This document shows, piece after piece, positions 44,473 through 52,491 of a stretch of 64,000 bases of DNA (position 1 is its first letter; each line of letters begins with the position of its first letter). The stretch lies in the NCBI GenBank assembly GCA_934667625.1, contig CAKUMH010000006.1:58184-122183 (forward strand), written 5' to 3'. The notes beneath the pieces are model-generated. The model was not told where the DNA came from. It saw only the letters and a list, made by a program, of their open reading frames with translations, and did not search any database. This stretch comes from an uncultured Elusimicrobiales bacterium (lineage in GTDB: Bacteria > Elusimicrobiota > Elusimicrobia > Elusimicrobiales > Elusimicrobiaceae). Position numbers and translations under genes: made by a program.

Positions 44473-45481
44473 TATTGTATGCGGCGGTCAAGCCGGAGAC
44501 GAAGGGAAAGGTAAAATTTCTGCCTATTTGTCCTATAAGGGCAATTACGACTATTGCGTGCGTGTGGGTGGCCCGAATGCGGGCCATACCGTGGTGAAGG
44601 ACGGCAAATCCTACACGCTCAAAAACATTCCGTCCGGTTTTTTAAACCCCAAAACCAAGCTCGTCTTGGGTGCCGGGGCGTATACCAAAACCGAGTGGCT
44701 GTTGGACGAAGTAAATTTTACAGGCACCAAAGACCGCTTGATTATTGATCCGTATGCGGTGTTGATTACCGACGAACAAACTTCGGCCGAAAAGAATGCC
44801 GCCCATTTTATGCAGCACATTGGCAGCGTGGGGACGGGTCTTGGGCAGGCGGTGCGCGACCGCATAGAGCGGCGCGACATTAAGTTCGCCAAAGACGAAC
44901 CGCTTTTAAAAGAGTTTATCCAGGATGTGCCCGAGCTTTTAAACAAGTGCTTGGACAACGGGGGAGACGTCTTGCTGGAAGGTACGCAAGGCATTAAGCT
45001 CTCTCTTCTGCATGGCGAATATCCTTTTGTCACCTCCCGTGATACCACAGCCAGTACCTTTTTGGGTGAAGCTGGCCTTGGCCCTAAGAGCGTGCGCGAT
45101 GTATACGTGGTGTTTAAGCCCTACATTACGCGCGTGGGCCCCGGCCCGCTGGACCACGAAATGACAGACGAAAAAGAGCTGGAAGTATACCATACCAAGG
45201 GGCACGAAATTGGCAGCGTCAGCAAGCGCTTGCGCCGTATCGGCGCGTTTGAAAAGCGCTCCGCCTCCCGTGCTATTATGATTAACAACTGTACCAAAAT
45301 CGCCATTACGCACATAGATATGTTCCCGGGCAACGACCGCGTCAAAAAATACGCGGATTTCACCCCCGAGGCCAAAGCGTTTCTGGACAGTTTAAAACAG
45401 CTCTCCGCCGAGGTGTATCCACACCCAAAGATTGCCCTTATTTCCACCGGGCCGGACATGGAAGATACGCTTGTTTTATAA
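44465..45481 (+). CDS. purA: Adenylosuccinate synthetase, short form
   Basis: Joins IMP and aspartate using GTP; its product goes to PurB. 338 residues, about 90 fewer than the usual bacterial enzyme (about 430), and close to the short form known from thermophilic archaea. P-loop GGQAGDEGKGKI (the bacterial norm is GQWGDEGKGK), GGPNAGHTV, GSVGTGLGQAV, EGTQGIKLSLLHGEYPFVTSRDTTAS and RVGPGPLDHE are intact, so it should be active. Start at 44465, after GAGGGAAAAA; the frame is open to 44408 but that would lie deep within purB. Confidence 0.93.
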   Translation: MIDIVCGGQAGDEGKGKISAYLSYKGNYDYCVRVGGPNAGHTVVKDGKSYTLKNIPSGFLNPKTKLVLGAGAYTKTEWLLDEVNFTGTKDRLIIDPYAVLITDEQTSAEKNAAHFMQHIGSVGTGLGQAVRDRIERRDIKFAKDEPLLKEFIQDVPELLNKCLDNGGDVLLEGTQGIKLSLLHGEYPFVTSRDTTASTFLGEAGLGPKSVRDVYVVFKPYITRVGPGPLDHEMTDEKELEVYHTKGHEIGSVSKRLRRIGAFEKRSASRAIMINNCTKIAITHIDMFPGNDRVKKYADFTPEAKAFLDSLKQLSAEVYPHPKIALISTGPDMEDTLVL

Positions 45482-45485
45482 AGTT

Positions 45486-45511
45486 AAAGCCCCGGAGAAC
45501 CGGGGCTTTTT
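45486..45511 (+). terminator. Terminator of purB-purA
   Basis: AAAGCCCCGG-AGAA-CCGGGGCTTT followed by TT, 4 bases after the purA stop. Confidence 0.85.
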
Positions 45512-45526
45512 AGTCTTTCTTTGCGG

Positions 45527-45555
45527 TTGTTTTTTGACAGAGCGAAAGTTATAAT
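45527..45555 (+). promoter_or_regulatory. Promoter of the HAD phosphatase gene
   Basis: TTGTTT and TATAAT 17 bp apart (45527-45532, 45550-45555). A perfect TTGACA at 45534 is only 10 bp from the -10 box and cannot pair with it. Confidence 0.5.
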
Positions 45556-45574
45556 AAAGCAAAGGGGGAAATTT

Positions 45575-46174
45575 ATGATAGACATTGTGTTTGATTTGGG
45601 CGGGGTACTGATTGACTGGAACCCGCGCTATTTGTATAAAAAGATTTTTGCCTCTACCGAGGAAATGGAGTGGTTTCTCTCCAATGTTTGCACGCCGGAA
45701 TGGAACGCCCGGCAGGATGCCGGACGTCCCTTTGCCGAAGCCTTGGCACTGGTGACGGAAAAATATCCCAAATACGCAGCGCAGATTAACGATTACTATG
45801 CCCGCTGGGAAGAAACCCTCGGCGGCCCGATCAAGGGCACGGTGGCCCTGTGGCAGGAGCTTAAGAACAAAGGCTGCCACATCTATGCGCTTACCAACTG
45901 GTCGGCAGAAACTTTCCCTATCGCCAAGCAGAAATATGATTTTTTGCAAAAAATGGACGGCATTGTGGTTTCCGGCGAGGAAAAAATGAATAAACCCAAC
46001 CCGGAAATTTACAAACGCCTCTTGGCGCGCTACGGGCTGCAGGCAAACAACTGCGTGTATATAGACGATTCTCTGCCCAATGTAGAGGCGGCAGTCCAAC
46101 TTGGTTTTGATGCCATTCATTTTGTTTCGCCGGAGGTCTTGCGGCTGGAACTTTTAAAACGCGGACTTTTGTGA
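45575..46174 (+). CDS. HAD-family phosphatase (YihX-like)
   Basis: 199 residues. Motif I FDLGGVLIDWNPR (D6; second Asp replaced by Gly-Gly, as in the YihX/epoxide-hydrolase N-terminal subgroup), motif II ALTNWS, Lys in NKPNPEIY and motif IV YIDDSLPNVEAA. Subgroup members dephosphorylate sugar phosphates such as glucose-1-phosphate; the substrate here is unproven. Start at 45575 after AAAGGGGGA; the frame is open to 45521 but the promoter lies within that stretch. Confidence 0.82.
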   Translation: MIDIVFDLGGVLIDWNPRYLYKKIFASTEEMEWFLSNVCTPEWNARQDAGRPFAEALALVTEKYPKYAAQINDYYARWEETLGGPIKGTVALWQELKNKGCHIYALTNWSAETFPIAKQKYDFLQKMDGIVVSGEEKMNKPNPEIYKRLLARYGLQANNCVYIDDSLPNVEAAVQLGFDAIHFVSPEVLRLELLKRGLL

Positions 46175-46190
46175 TTTTTAACCAAACGTT

Positions 46191-46227
46191 AAAAACGGGG
46201 AAAGAAATTTTTTCTTCCCCCGTTTTT
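46191..46227. terminator. Bidirectional terminator between convergent genes
   Basis: AAAAACGGGG / CCCCGTTTTT with further AAGAAA/TTTCTT pairing inside and T-runs on both strands, between the HAD gene and the CNNM gene. Confidence 0.85.
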
Positions 46228-46232
46228 AAGTT

Positions 46233-47528
46233 TTACTCCATTTTGCTTACCAAAGCTTCCATTAGTTTGTGGCGCCTAAACTTACGTGTTTCCAAGAGTA
46301 GGCCGTTTGCGTGGATTTTTTCATTTTTGGCAGGGGTATGTCCCAGCTGCGTGCTCACCCAATTTTCTACGGTCATATTCCCGGCCACATTGGCGGGTAT
46401 CGGCAGATCCAGCCGTTCAAATACATCTGCCATTTTTGCAGTGGCGCTGGCCACAAGTGCATGCCCAAACGGTCGGATATAGGCCGGGAAGAAATCGTAC
46501 TCATCCTCAATTTCGCCCACCATTTCTTCAAAAATATCTTCCAGCGTCAAAATCCCGGTAATCTTTTCCCCTTCTGTCACCAGGCACAAGTGCTGTTTGT
46601 TTTTCATCATCTTTTCCAATGCGGCCGAGATAATGGTGTCCGCCTCCAGTTTAAGCACCGGCCGCACGATGTTGCGTGCCGAAAGTGGCGCCCCGGCCGA
46701 CATTTTGGTGGAAAGGAAAATATCTTTAAAGTTGAGGTATCCGATAATGCTTTGCGGATCCTCGGGGTTCTCCCGTACCGGGAAGCGCGTGTGCATGTCC
46801 AGGTGTGCCTTTACAAAGGTATCGGCAATAGAGTCCCCCGCATCCAGCATATACACCTGGTTGAGGGGTACCTGAATTTCGCGTATTTTGCGAATGCAAA
46901 ACATGGCGCTGGAGAGCACAATTTTTTCCTCCGCCTTGCCAAACAGGCGGGAGGACGAGGCAATGGAAACCGCCGTGCGTAAATCGGCCATAGCGGCCTT
47001 TTGCGCTTCTTTAGTATCGTTTGTTTTGGAAAGCGGCTTTTGCGTGGCCAGGCGTACAAGCGCCTCCATAATGTGCACAATGGGGGACAACACGGAATAC
47101 AGCACCCGCATGACGGGCGAGCATTTAAGCACCACAAAATCTTTATTTTTAATGGCAAAGGTTTTTGGGGTCAGCTCGGCAAATACAATGGTCACAAAGC
47201 TAAGCGGTACCACCACCAGCCCGACGGAGAGAATATCCGCCAAGCGTTTGGGCAGGTGGAGCCATTGCTCCAAAATGGGCGAAAATAAATCATCCGCACC
47301 CGCTCCACCAGCCGCCGCGGCCACTGCGCCCACCAGCGTGATGCCAATCTGCACCACGGCCAAGCTGCCTTCCATGTGGTCCTTCATATAAAGGGCCTGT
47401 TCAGCCCCAGGCCGTTTTTCCTGCGCCAAAATGGAAAGTTTCGTACGCGAAATGGACGCCAGGGCCATTTCGTACGCGGCCAGCACCGCGTTGAGCAAAA
47501 GCATTAAAATAATAATCAGTATGGTCAT
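46233..47528 (-). CDS. CNNM/CorC-type membrane protein (DUF21-CBS-CorC_HlyC)
   Basis: 431 residues. N-terminal DUF21/CNNM domain with four hydrophobic segments in the first 150 residues (MTILIIILMLLLNAVLAAYEMALASISRTKL; GSLAVVQIGITLVGA; FVTIVFAELTPKTFAI), a CBS pair (about 205-325; MHTRFPVRENPEDPQSIIGYLN, HLCLVTEGEKITGILTLEDIFEEMVGEI) and a C-terminal CorC_HlyC domain. Family members (YhdP, MpfA, CorC) act in Mg2+/Co2+ efflux; the old hemolysin name is misleading. Start at 47528 (ATG) chosen over an upstream TTG; no clear ribosome-binding site for either. Confidence 0.88.
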   Translation of the reverse strand: MTILIIILMLLLNAVLAAYEMALASISRTKLSILAQEKRPGAEQALYMKDHMEGSLAVVQIGITLVGAVAAAAGGAGADDLFSPILEQWLHLPKRLADILSVGLVVVPLSFVTIVFAELTPKTFAIKNKDFVVLKCSPVMRVLYSVLSPIVHIMEALVRLATQKPLSKTNDTKEAQKAAMADLRTAVSIASSSRLFGKAEEKIVLSSAMFCIRKIREIQVPLNQVYMLDAGDSIADTFVKAHLDMHTRFPVRENPEDPQSIIGYLNFKDIFLSTKMSAGAPLSARNIVRPVLKLEADTIISAALEKMMKNKQHLCLVTEGEKITGILTLEDIFEEMVGEIEDEYDFFPAYIRPFGHALVASATAKMADVFERLDLPIPANVAGNMTVENWVSTQLGHTPAKNEKIHANGLLLETRKFRRHKLMEALVSKME

Positions 47529-47590
47529 CTGTATATAGTGTAGCAAAAAAGCGCGCCCTGCGCGGCCGGGGAGCTACTCTTCTTTCCTTC

Positions 47591-47619
47591 TTGACAAGTT
47601 GCTCCGCAGAGTTTATTCT
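47591..47619 (+). promoter_or_regulatory. Consensus promoter of copA
   Basis: TTGACA and TATTCT exactly 17 bp apart, then AGGGGGAT as ribosome-binding site. The 19-bp spacing of CueR-controlled promoters and its dyad are absent, so regulation is not of the CueR type. Confidence 0.7.
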
Positions 47620-47639
47620 TATTATCAGGGGGATTTTGT

Positions 47640-50123
47640 ATGAAAAGTAAATTTCCAGTTTCCGGAATGACCTGCTCTGCCTGTCAGGCCCATGTGGAAA
47701 AGGCCGTTGCTCTCGTTCCTGGGGTGCGCTCGGCGGAGGTCAATTTATTGCAAAATACTTTATACGTGGATTACGACGAACGCCGGCTAACGCCAGCGGA
47801 TATTGTTTCCGCCGTCCGCCAAGCGGGGTACGATGTCCCCGCCCAAAAGTCACAGTCCGCCGCCCCGCAAACCCTTGCCACGGCCGAGGCTGCCGCACTC
47901 AAAACGCGCTTTTGGCTTTCACTCGGTTTTTTGGTGCCCTTAATGTATGTGTCCATGGGACATGTGGTGGGCGGTTTGGTGCCAAATGTAATTTCGCACA
48001 ATCCGGGCATTTTTGTTTTAGTGCAATTTTTATTGGTGCTCCCCGTGTTATTTTTGAACCGCAAATTTTTTACGCGCGGCCTTAAACAGCTCTTTTTAGG
48101 CACGCCCAATATGGATAGTTTGGTAGCCCTCGGGTCCGGTGCGGCGGTTGCCAGCGGGGTGTGGACCCTTTTTCGGGTCTTGCATTTAATGCAGCCTGAG
48201 GGCTGGACGGGTGCCCTTGATGCGGCCGGCAATTTATATTTTGAATCCGCCGCCATGATTTTAACATTGGTTACTTTGGGCAAATGGCTGGAGGCGCGTG
48301 CCAAGGCCAAAACCTCCGAGGCCCTCAATAAATTGGCTTCTCTGGTGCCTTCTTTGGCCACGGTGGTGCGTAACGGACGCGAGGTGCAAATTCCGGCCGA
48401 AGGATTGGTGGCGGGTGATATGCTTGTCGTGCGCATGGGGGAACGGATTGCGGCGGACTGTGTGGTGAGCGAGGGCGGCGGCGCGGCGGATGAATCTGCC
48501 CTTACGGGGGAAAGCGTCCCGCAGGATAAGCTGGCGGGCAGTAAACTTTCCGCAGGTACCCTCTTAGTCAGCGGATACGTACAAGGGCGCGTGACGCATT
48601 GCGGCGCGGAAACGACCTTGGCTCAGATAATTTCGTTGGTAGAGCAGGCCGCTGGGAGTAAGGCGCCGATTGCGCGCCTGGCCGACCGCGTGAGCGCGGT
48701 GTTTGTGCCGGCGGTGCTGGCGTTGTCTCTGCTCACCTTAGGGGCCTGGCTTTTGTATGGAGAGCCCTTTTCGTTCGCTCTTTCCTGTGCTATTTCCGTG
48801 TTGGTTATTTCGTGCCCTTGTGCATTGGGGCTGGCCACGCCGACCGCCATTATGGTGGGAACGGGGGCGGCCGCCAAACGGGGCATTTTGATTAAATCCG
48901 CCTCCGCGCTGGAGCGCGCGCATCGGGTCACAACGGTCGTGCTGGACAAAACGGGCACGGTCACCACGGGGCGTATGCAGGTGGCGCAAGTGTCTGCGGC
49001 GCCGGGAATTTCTGCCGGGGAACTCCTGTCCGCCGCGGCTTCGGTGGAGCGTTTTTCGCAGCATCCGTTTGCCTTGGCCTTGTGTGCCTATGCGGAGGAA
49101 AAGCAAATTCCGCTCCTGCCGTTAAGCGGTTTTAAATTGGTGCCCGGCCGCGGCGTGATTGCCTATAACGGTACGGAAACCATTATTGGCGGGAACCTTT
49201 CTTGGATGAGTGACAATCACATTACGGTTCCGCCCGCGCAGGAGGAGATTCTCCGCGCGGCCGAACAAGGCCAAACGCCGCTCTTTTTTGCTCGCGGCGG
49301 CAAGTTTTTGGGCCAAGTGTCGTTTGCGGATACGATTAAACCTTCCTCCAAAACCGCTGTTGAGGCCCTTCAAAAAATGGGGCTTCGCGTGGTACTGGTA
49401 ACGGGGGATAACGAACAAACCGCGCGCTATGTGGCCCGACAGGTAAACATTGGCGGCGTGTACGCCGGCGTTTTGCCGCAAGACAAAGAATTGCTGGTGC
49501 GCCGGTTGCAGGAGCAGGGGGAAACCGTGGCCATGGTGGGTGACGGTGTAAATGACGCCCCGGCCCTCATGCGGGCCGAGGTGGGTGTTTCCCTTGGCGC
49601 GGGGACGGACGTGGCCGTAGAATCGGCCGATATCATTTTGATGAAGGACGACCTGGCCGATTTGGTTACCGCGCTGGAGTTAAGCCGTGCCACTTTGCTT
49701 AACATTAAGGAAAATTTATTTTGGGCGTTCTTTTACAATGCTTTGGGCATTCCGCTGGCGGCCGGTGTATTTTATGTGCCGTTTGGTTGGAAGCTGAGCC
49801 CCATGTTTGCAGCTGCCGCCATGAGCTTAAGCTCAGTTTGTGTGGTGGCAAATGCCCTGCGGCTTCGGTTTTTTACGCCCAAATTTATTCATAAACAAAT
49901 AGCAAAAGGGGGAAGTATGCAAAAAACATTAATTATTGAAGGAATGGTTTGTTCCCACTGTGCCAGCCGCGTGGAGCGCGCGTTAAACGCACTTCCGGGT
50001 GTGCAGGCGCGTGTCAACCTGGGCCAAAAAACGGCAGTGGTGGAATCGGCGGGAACGCTGGACGAAGCCCTGTTGCGTAAAACGGTGCAAGATGCCGGTT
50101 ACGAAGTAGTATCTATTCAATAG
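47640..50123 (+). CDS. copA: Cu+-translocating P1B-type ATPase fused to a C-terminal CopZ domain
   Basis: Exports Cu+ across the inner membrane. 827 residues. N-terminal heavy-metal-associated domain GMTCSACQAHVEKAV (C12/C15), transmembrane block, actuator loop DESALTGESVP, CPC metal-site helix VISCPCALGLATP, phosphorylation site DKTGTVTTG, nucleotide-site QHPFAL and hinge GDGVNDAPAL. After the expected end (about residue 750) the frame continues through about 10 residues into a second complete metal domain (MQKTLIIEGMVCSHCASRVE, residues 760-827). Location of a metal domain at the C-terminus is unusual; an internal ribosome-binding site suggests it is also made separately. Confidence 0.93.
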   Translation: MKSKFPVSGMTCSACQAHVEKAVALVPGVRSAEVNLLQNTLYVDYDERRLTPADIVSAVRQAGYDVPAQKSQSAAPQTLATAEAAALKTRFWLSLGFLVPLMYVSMGHVVGGLVPNVISHNPGIFVLVQFLLVLPVLFLNRKFFTRGLKQLFLGTPNMDSLVALGSGAAVASGVWTLFRVLHLMQPEGWTGALDAAGNLYFESAAMILTLVTLGKWLEARAKAKTSEALNKLASLVPSLATVVRNGREVQIPAEGLVAGDMLVVRMGERIAADCVVSEGGGAADESALTGESVPQDKLAGSKLSAGTLLVSGYVQGRVTHCGAETTLAQIISLVEQAAGSKAPIARLADRVSAVFVPAVLALSLLTLGAWLLYGEPFSFALSCAISVLVISCPCALGLATPTAIMVGTGAAAKRGILIKSASALERAHRVTTVVLDKTGTVTTGRMQVAQVSAAPGISAGELLSAAASVERFSQHPFALALCAYAEEKQIPLLPLSGFKLVPGRGVIAYNGTETIIGGNLSWMSDNHITVPPAQEEILRAAEQGQTPLFFARGGKFLGQVSFADTIKPSSKTAVEALQKMGLRVVLVTGDNEQTARYVARQVNIGGVYAGVLPQDKELLVRRLQEQGETVAMVGDGVNDAPALMRAEVGVSLGAGTDVAVESADIILMKDDLADLVTALELSRATLLNIKENLFWAFFYNALGIPLAAGVFYVPFGWKLSPMFAAAAMSLSSVCVVANALRLRFFTPKFIHKQIAKGGSMQKTLIIEGMVCSHCASRVERALNALPGVQARVNLGQKTAVVESAGTLDEALLRKTVQDAGYEVVSIQ
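49917..50123 (+). CDS. copZ: Putative CopZ copper chaperone from an internal start in copA
   Basis: 68 residues in the same frame as copA. The in-frame ATG at 49917 has a strong Shine-Dalgarno (AAAAGGGGGAAGT) directly upstream, stronger than needed by chance inside a coding region. The product would be a full-length CopZ: GMVCSHCASRVERAL with the CxxC copper site and the ferredoxin-like beta-alpha-beta pattern ending EVVSIQ. Either an alternative product of copA or a former copZ gene whose upstream stop codon was lost. Confidence 0.55.
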   Translation: MQKTLIIEGMVCSHCASRVERALNALPGVQARVNLGQKTAVVESAGTLDEALLRKTVQDAGYEVVSIQ

Positions 50124-50144
50124 TCCCTATAGCTGCAAAGCCAA

Positions 50145-50175
50145 AACGGCCGGGAGCATTAGGCGCCCGGCCGTT
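50145..50175. terminator. Hairpin after copA
   Basis: AACGGCCGGG / CCCGGCCGTT, 10-bp perfect arms, but no T-run follows on the plus strand, so it is a weak terminator or an RNA-stabilising hairpin. TAAAAT at 50183-50188 just after it may be the nadE -10 box. Confidence 0.5.
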
Positions 50176-50225
50176 AGAATTGCTAAAATACAAGAAAGAA
50201 ACCCCTGTCCGTAAGGAGCCAGACC

Positions 50226-52157
50226 ATGAATCATTTTGGATTTGTAAAAGTTGCCGCAGGTATTCCGTTGGTAAGGGTGGGAGATCCTGCCCATAATGCC
50301 GCCCAGCTGGAAGCACTCATCCGCGAGGCCGCCGCGCAAGGCGCGCAGGTGGTTGTCTTCCCCGAGCTCAGTGTAACGGGATATACCTGCGGGGATTTGT
50401 TTCTAAAACCCTTCTTAGCTCAAGCGGCCGAACGGGTGCTGGGTGCTCTTTTACGCCGTACGGAAAGCTTGGACGTGGTCTTTTTAGTGGGCCTTCCGGT
50501 AGTGGCGGGTAATGTGCTCCTCAACGCGGCGGCGGTGTGCTTCCGGGGCGAAATTTTAGGTGTAATTCCCAAAACCTATTTGCCTAATTACAAAGAATTT
50601 TACGAACAGCGCTGGTTTGCCTCGTCGTTGGAATGGGGCGGCGGCGAAGTGGAGTTGTGCGGCCAACCGGTGCCCGCCGGAACGGATTTGCTTTTTGAGG
50701 CGGCCGGCATGAAGTTTGGCGTGGAACTGTGCGAGGATTTGTGGGCGGTGGTGCCGCCTTCTTCCCGTGCGGTATTGCAAGGGGCGGATGTGATTTTCAA
50801 CCTTTCCGCCAGCAATGCGCTGGCCGGCAAACACGCGTACGTGCGCGAATTGGTGGCCCAGCAATCGGCCCGCGGCCTGTGCGGCTATGTGTACGCTTCT
50901 TGCGGATTTGGCGAATCTACGACGGATGTCGTGTTTGGGGGCAACGCGCTGATTTACGAAAACGGCACCCCGCTGGCGTTTTCGGAACGGTTTTCCATGC
51001 AGGCGCAGTTGATTACCGGCGAGATTGATGTGGAGCGTCTGCGCGCGGAGCGGCTGACCAATTCCACCTTCCGCCAAGATGCCGCCTTTGAAGCGGCCGA
51101 ACCGTACGAGGTGATTGAGAGCGGCCTGGCGCCTCTCCCCGTTACGCATTTGACGAGGAGTATTGCCCCGCTGCCGTTTGTGCCCAAGGGCAGCCGTTTA
51201 GACGAAAACTGCCAGGAAATTTTTAACATTCAAACCACCGGGTTGGCCACCCGCCTGTTACACGCGCACGCAAAAACGGCGGTGATTGGCGTGTCCGGCG
51301 GGTTGGATTCCACGCTGGCGTTGCTGGTGTGTGCCAAAACTTTTGATAAATTGGGCCTTTCGCGCAAGGGGATTATCGGCGTAACCATGCCCGGCTTCGG
51401 CACGACGGACCGCACCTACCAAAACGCGCAGGTAATGATGAAATCACTCGGTATTACTTGGCGCGAGGTGGATATCAAAAAAGCGTGCCGCCAGCATTTT
51501 GCGGACATCGGCCACGACGAAAAAGTGAAGGACGTTACATACGAGAATGTGCAAGCGCGCGAGCGCACGCAAATTTTGATGGACGTGGCCAACCAAACAG
51601 GCGGAATCGTTATTGGGACGGGGGATTTGTCGGAACTGGCGTTGGGGTGGGCCACCTATAACGGGGACCACATGTCCATGTATGGGGTCAATGCGGGGGT
51701 GCCCAAAACGTTGGTGCGCTCCCTGGTGTTGTGGGCGGCCCGGCACGAAACCAACAAAAAGACAAAGGCCGTGCTGGAGGACATTGCGGATACGCCCATC
51801 AGCCCCGAGCTGCTGCCGGCCGATAAGCATGGTAAAATTGCGCAAAAGACGGAGGATTTGGTCGGCCCGTACGAATTGCATGACTTCTTTTTATTCTATT
51901 TTTTGCGGTATGGTTTTGGCCCCGGCAAAATTTATTTTTTGGCCAAGCAGGCCTTTGAAAAGAAATTTTCCGCCGCTGTTATTAAAAAGTGGCTCAAGGT
52001 CTTCTTCCGCCGCTTTTTCGCCCAGCAATTCAAACGCTCGTGCCTGCCGGACGGCCCCAAGGTGGGTGCGGTAGCCCTGTCCCCGCGCGGGGATTGGCGG
52101 ATGCCCAGCGACGCCAGTGCGGATGCCTGGCTGGCCGAAGTGGACGCTTTGCGCTAA
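50226..52157 (+). CDS. nadE: Glutamine-dependent NAD+ synthetase
   Basis: Amidates nicotinate adenine dinucleotide to NAD. 643 residues, the long glutaminase-synthetase fusion. The nitrilase-type amidase domain has Glu in FPELSVTGYT (E47), Lys in IPKTYLPNYKEFYE and the nucleophile Cys in GVELCEDLW. The synthetase domain has the PP-loop GVSGGLDSTLALL (about 352), then GTGDLSELALGWATYNGDH. Together with nadK and nnrD the window carries three NAD-related genes at separate places. Shine-Dalgarno AAGGAG. Confidence 0.96.
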   Translation: MNHFGFVKVAAGIPLVRVGDPAHNAAQLEALIREAAAQGAQVVVFPELSVTGYTCGDLFLKPFLAQAAERVLGALLRRTESLDVVFLVGLPVVAGNVLLNAAAVCFRGEILGVIPKTYLPNYKEFYEQRWFASSLEWGGGEVELCGQPVPAGTDLLFEAAGMKFGVELCEDLWAVVPPSSRAVLQGADVIFNLSASNALAGKHAYVRELVAQQSARGLCGYVYASCGFGESTTDVVFGGNALIYENGTPLAFSERFSMQAQLITGEIDVERLRAERLTNSTFRQDAAFEAAEPYEVIESGLAPLPVTHLTRSIAPLPFVPKGSRLDENCQEIFNIQTTGLATRLLHAHAKTAVIGVSGGLDSTLALLVCAKTFDKLGLSRKGIIGVTMPGFGTTDRTYQNAQVMMKSLGITWREVDIKKACRQHFADIGHDEKVKDVTYENVQARERTQILMDVANQTGGIVIGTGDLSELALGWATYNGDHMSMYGVNAGVPKTLVRSLVLWAARHETNKKTKAVLEDIADTPISPELLPADKHGKIAQKTEDLVGPYELHDFFLFYFLRYGFGPGKIYFLAKQAFEKKFSAAVIKKWLKVFFRRFFAQQFKRSCLPDGPKVGAVALSPRGDWRMPSDASADAWLAEVDALR

Positions 52158-52186
52158 GCGTATTAAGCTTGTTTCTTGTTTACCTG

Positions 52187-52214
52187 CCGCTGGGCTTAAG
52201 ACCCAGCGGTTTTT
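52187..52214 (+). terminator. Terminator of nadE
   Basis: CCGCTGGG-CTTAAGA-CCCAGCGG then TTTTT. Confidence 0.85.
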
Positions 52215-52265
52215 GTTCGCCCAAACGGGTTCCGTTTGATCGTTTTCTTTGCTGTTATAAGTGCC

Positions 52266-52291
52266 GTCATGCTGAACTTGTTTCAGCATCT
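52266..52291. repeat. REP-like palindromic element
   Basis: GTCATGCTGAACTTGTTTCA then GCATCT; CTGAA/TTCAG type, upstream of prepilin 2. Confidence 0.75.
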
Positions 52292-52326
52292 ACTTGTTGG
52301 GTTGTTGTGTTCGTTATTAAATAATG

Positions 52327-52356
52327 GTCATTCTGGAGAGTTGTAGTCCAGGATCT
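52327..52356. repeat. REP-like palindromic element, CTGGA/TCCAG type
   Basis: GTCATTCTGGA, centre GAGTTGTAG, then TCCAGGATCT. It occupies the same relative place upstream of prepilin 2 as the copy at 34258 does for prepilin 1. Confidence 0.75.
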
Positions 52357-52390
52357 CTTCCTTATTTGTTGTAGTTGTTGTCCTTTCTTT

Positions 52391-52480
52391 TTGTGTCGTT
52401 TTCGGGCCGGCAAAATATAAAAGGGTTGTATTCGTTTTTTTTTTTGATAAATTTTGCTTATAGGCAAAATTTATCAAAAA
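52391..52480 (+). promoter_or_regulatory. Putative promoter and 17-bp inverted repeat of prepilin 2
   Basis: TTGTGT-19 bp-TATAAA (52391-52421), then TTTTTGATAAATTTTGC, loop TTATAG and its perfect complement (52441-52480) abutting GGAAGG. Nearly identical to 34322-34410, while the genes downstream of the shared leader start differ. Confidence 0.55.
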
Positions 52481-52491
52481 GGAAGGTTATG

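Noticed and set aside
45534..45539. TTGACA as -35 box for the HAD gene
   Set aside because: Only 10 bp from the TATAAT; a TTGTTT at 17 bp fits better.
46233..47528. Haemolysin toxin
   Set aside because: The DUF21-CBS-CorC_HlyC arrangement belongs to a metal-ion transport family; the haemolysin label is historical.
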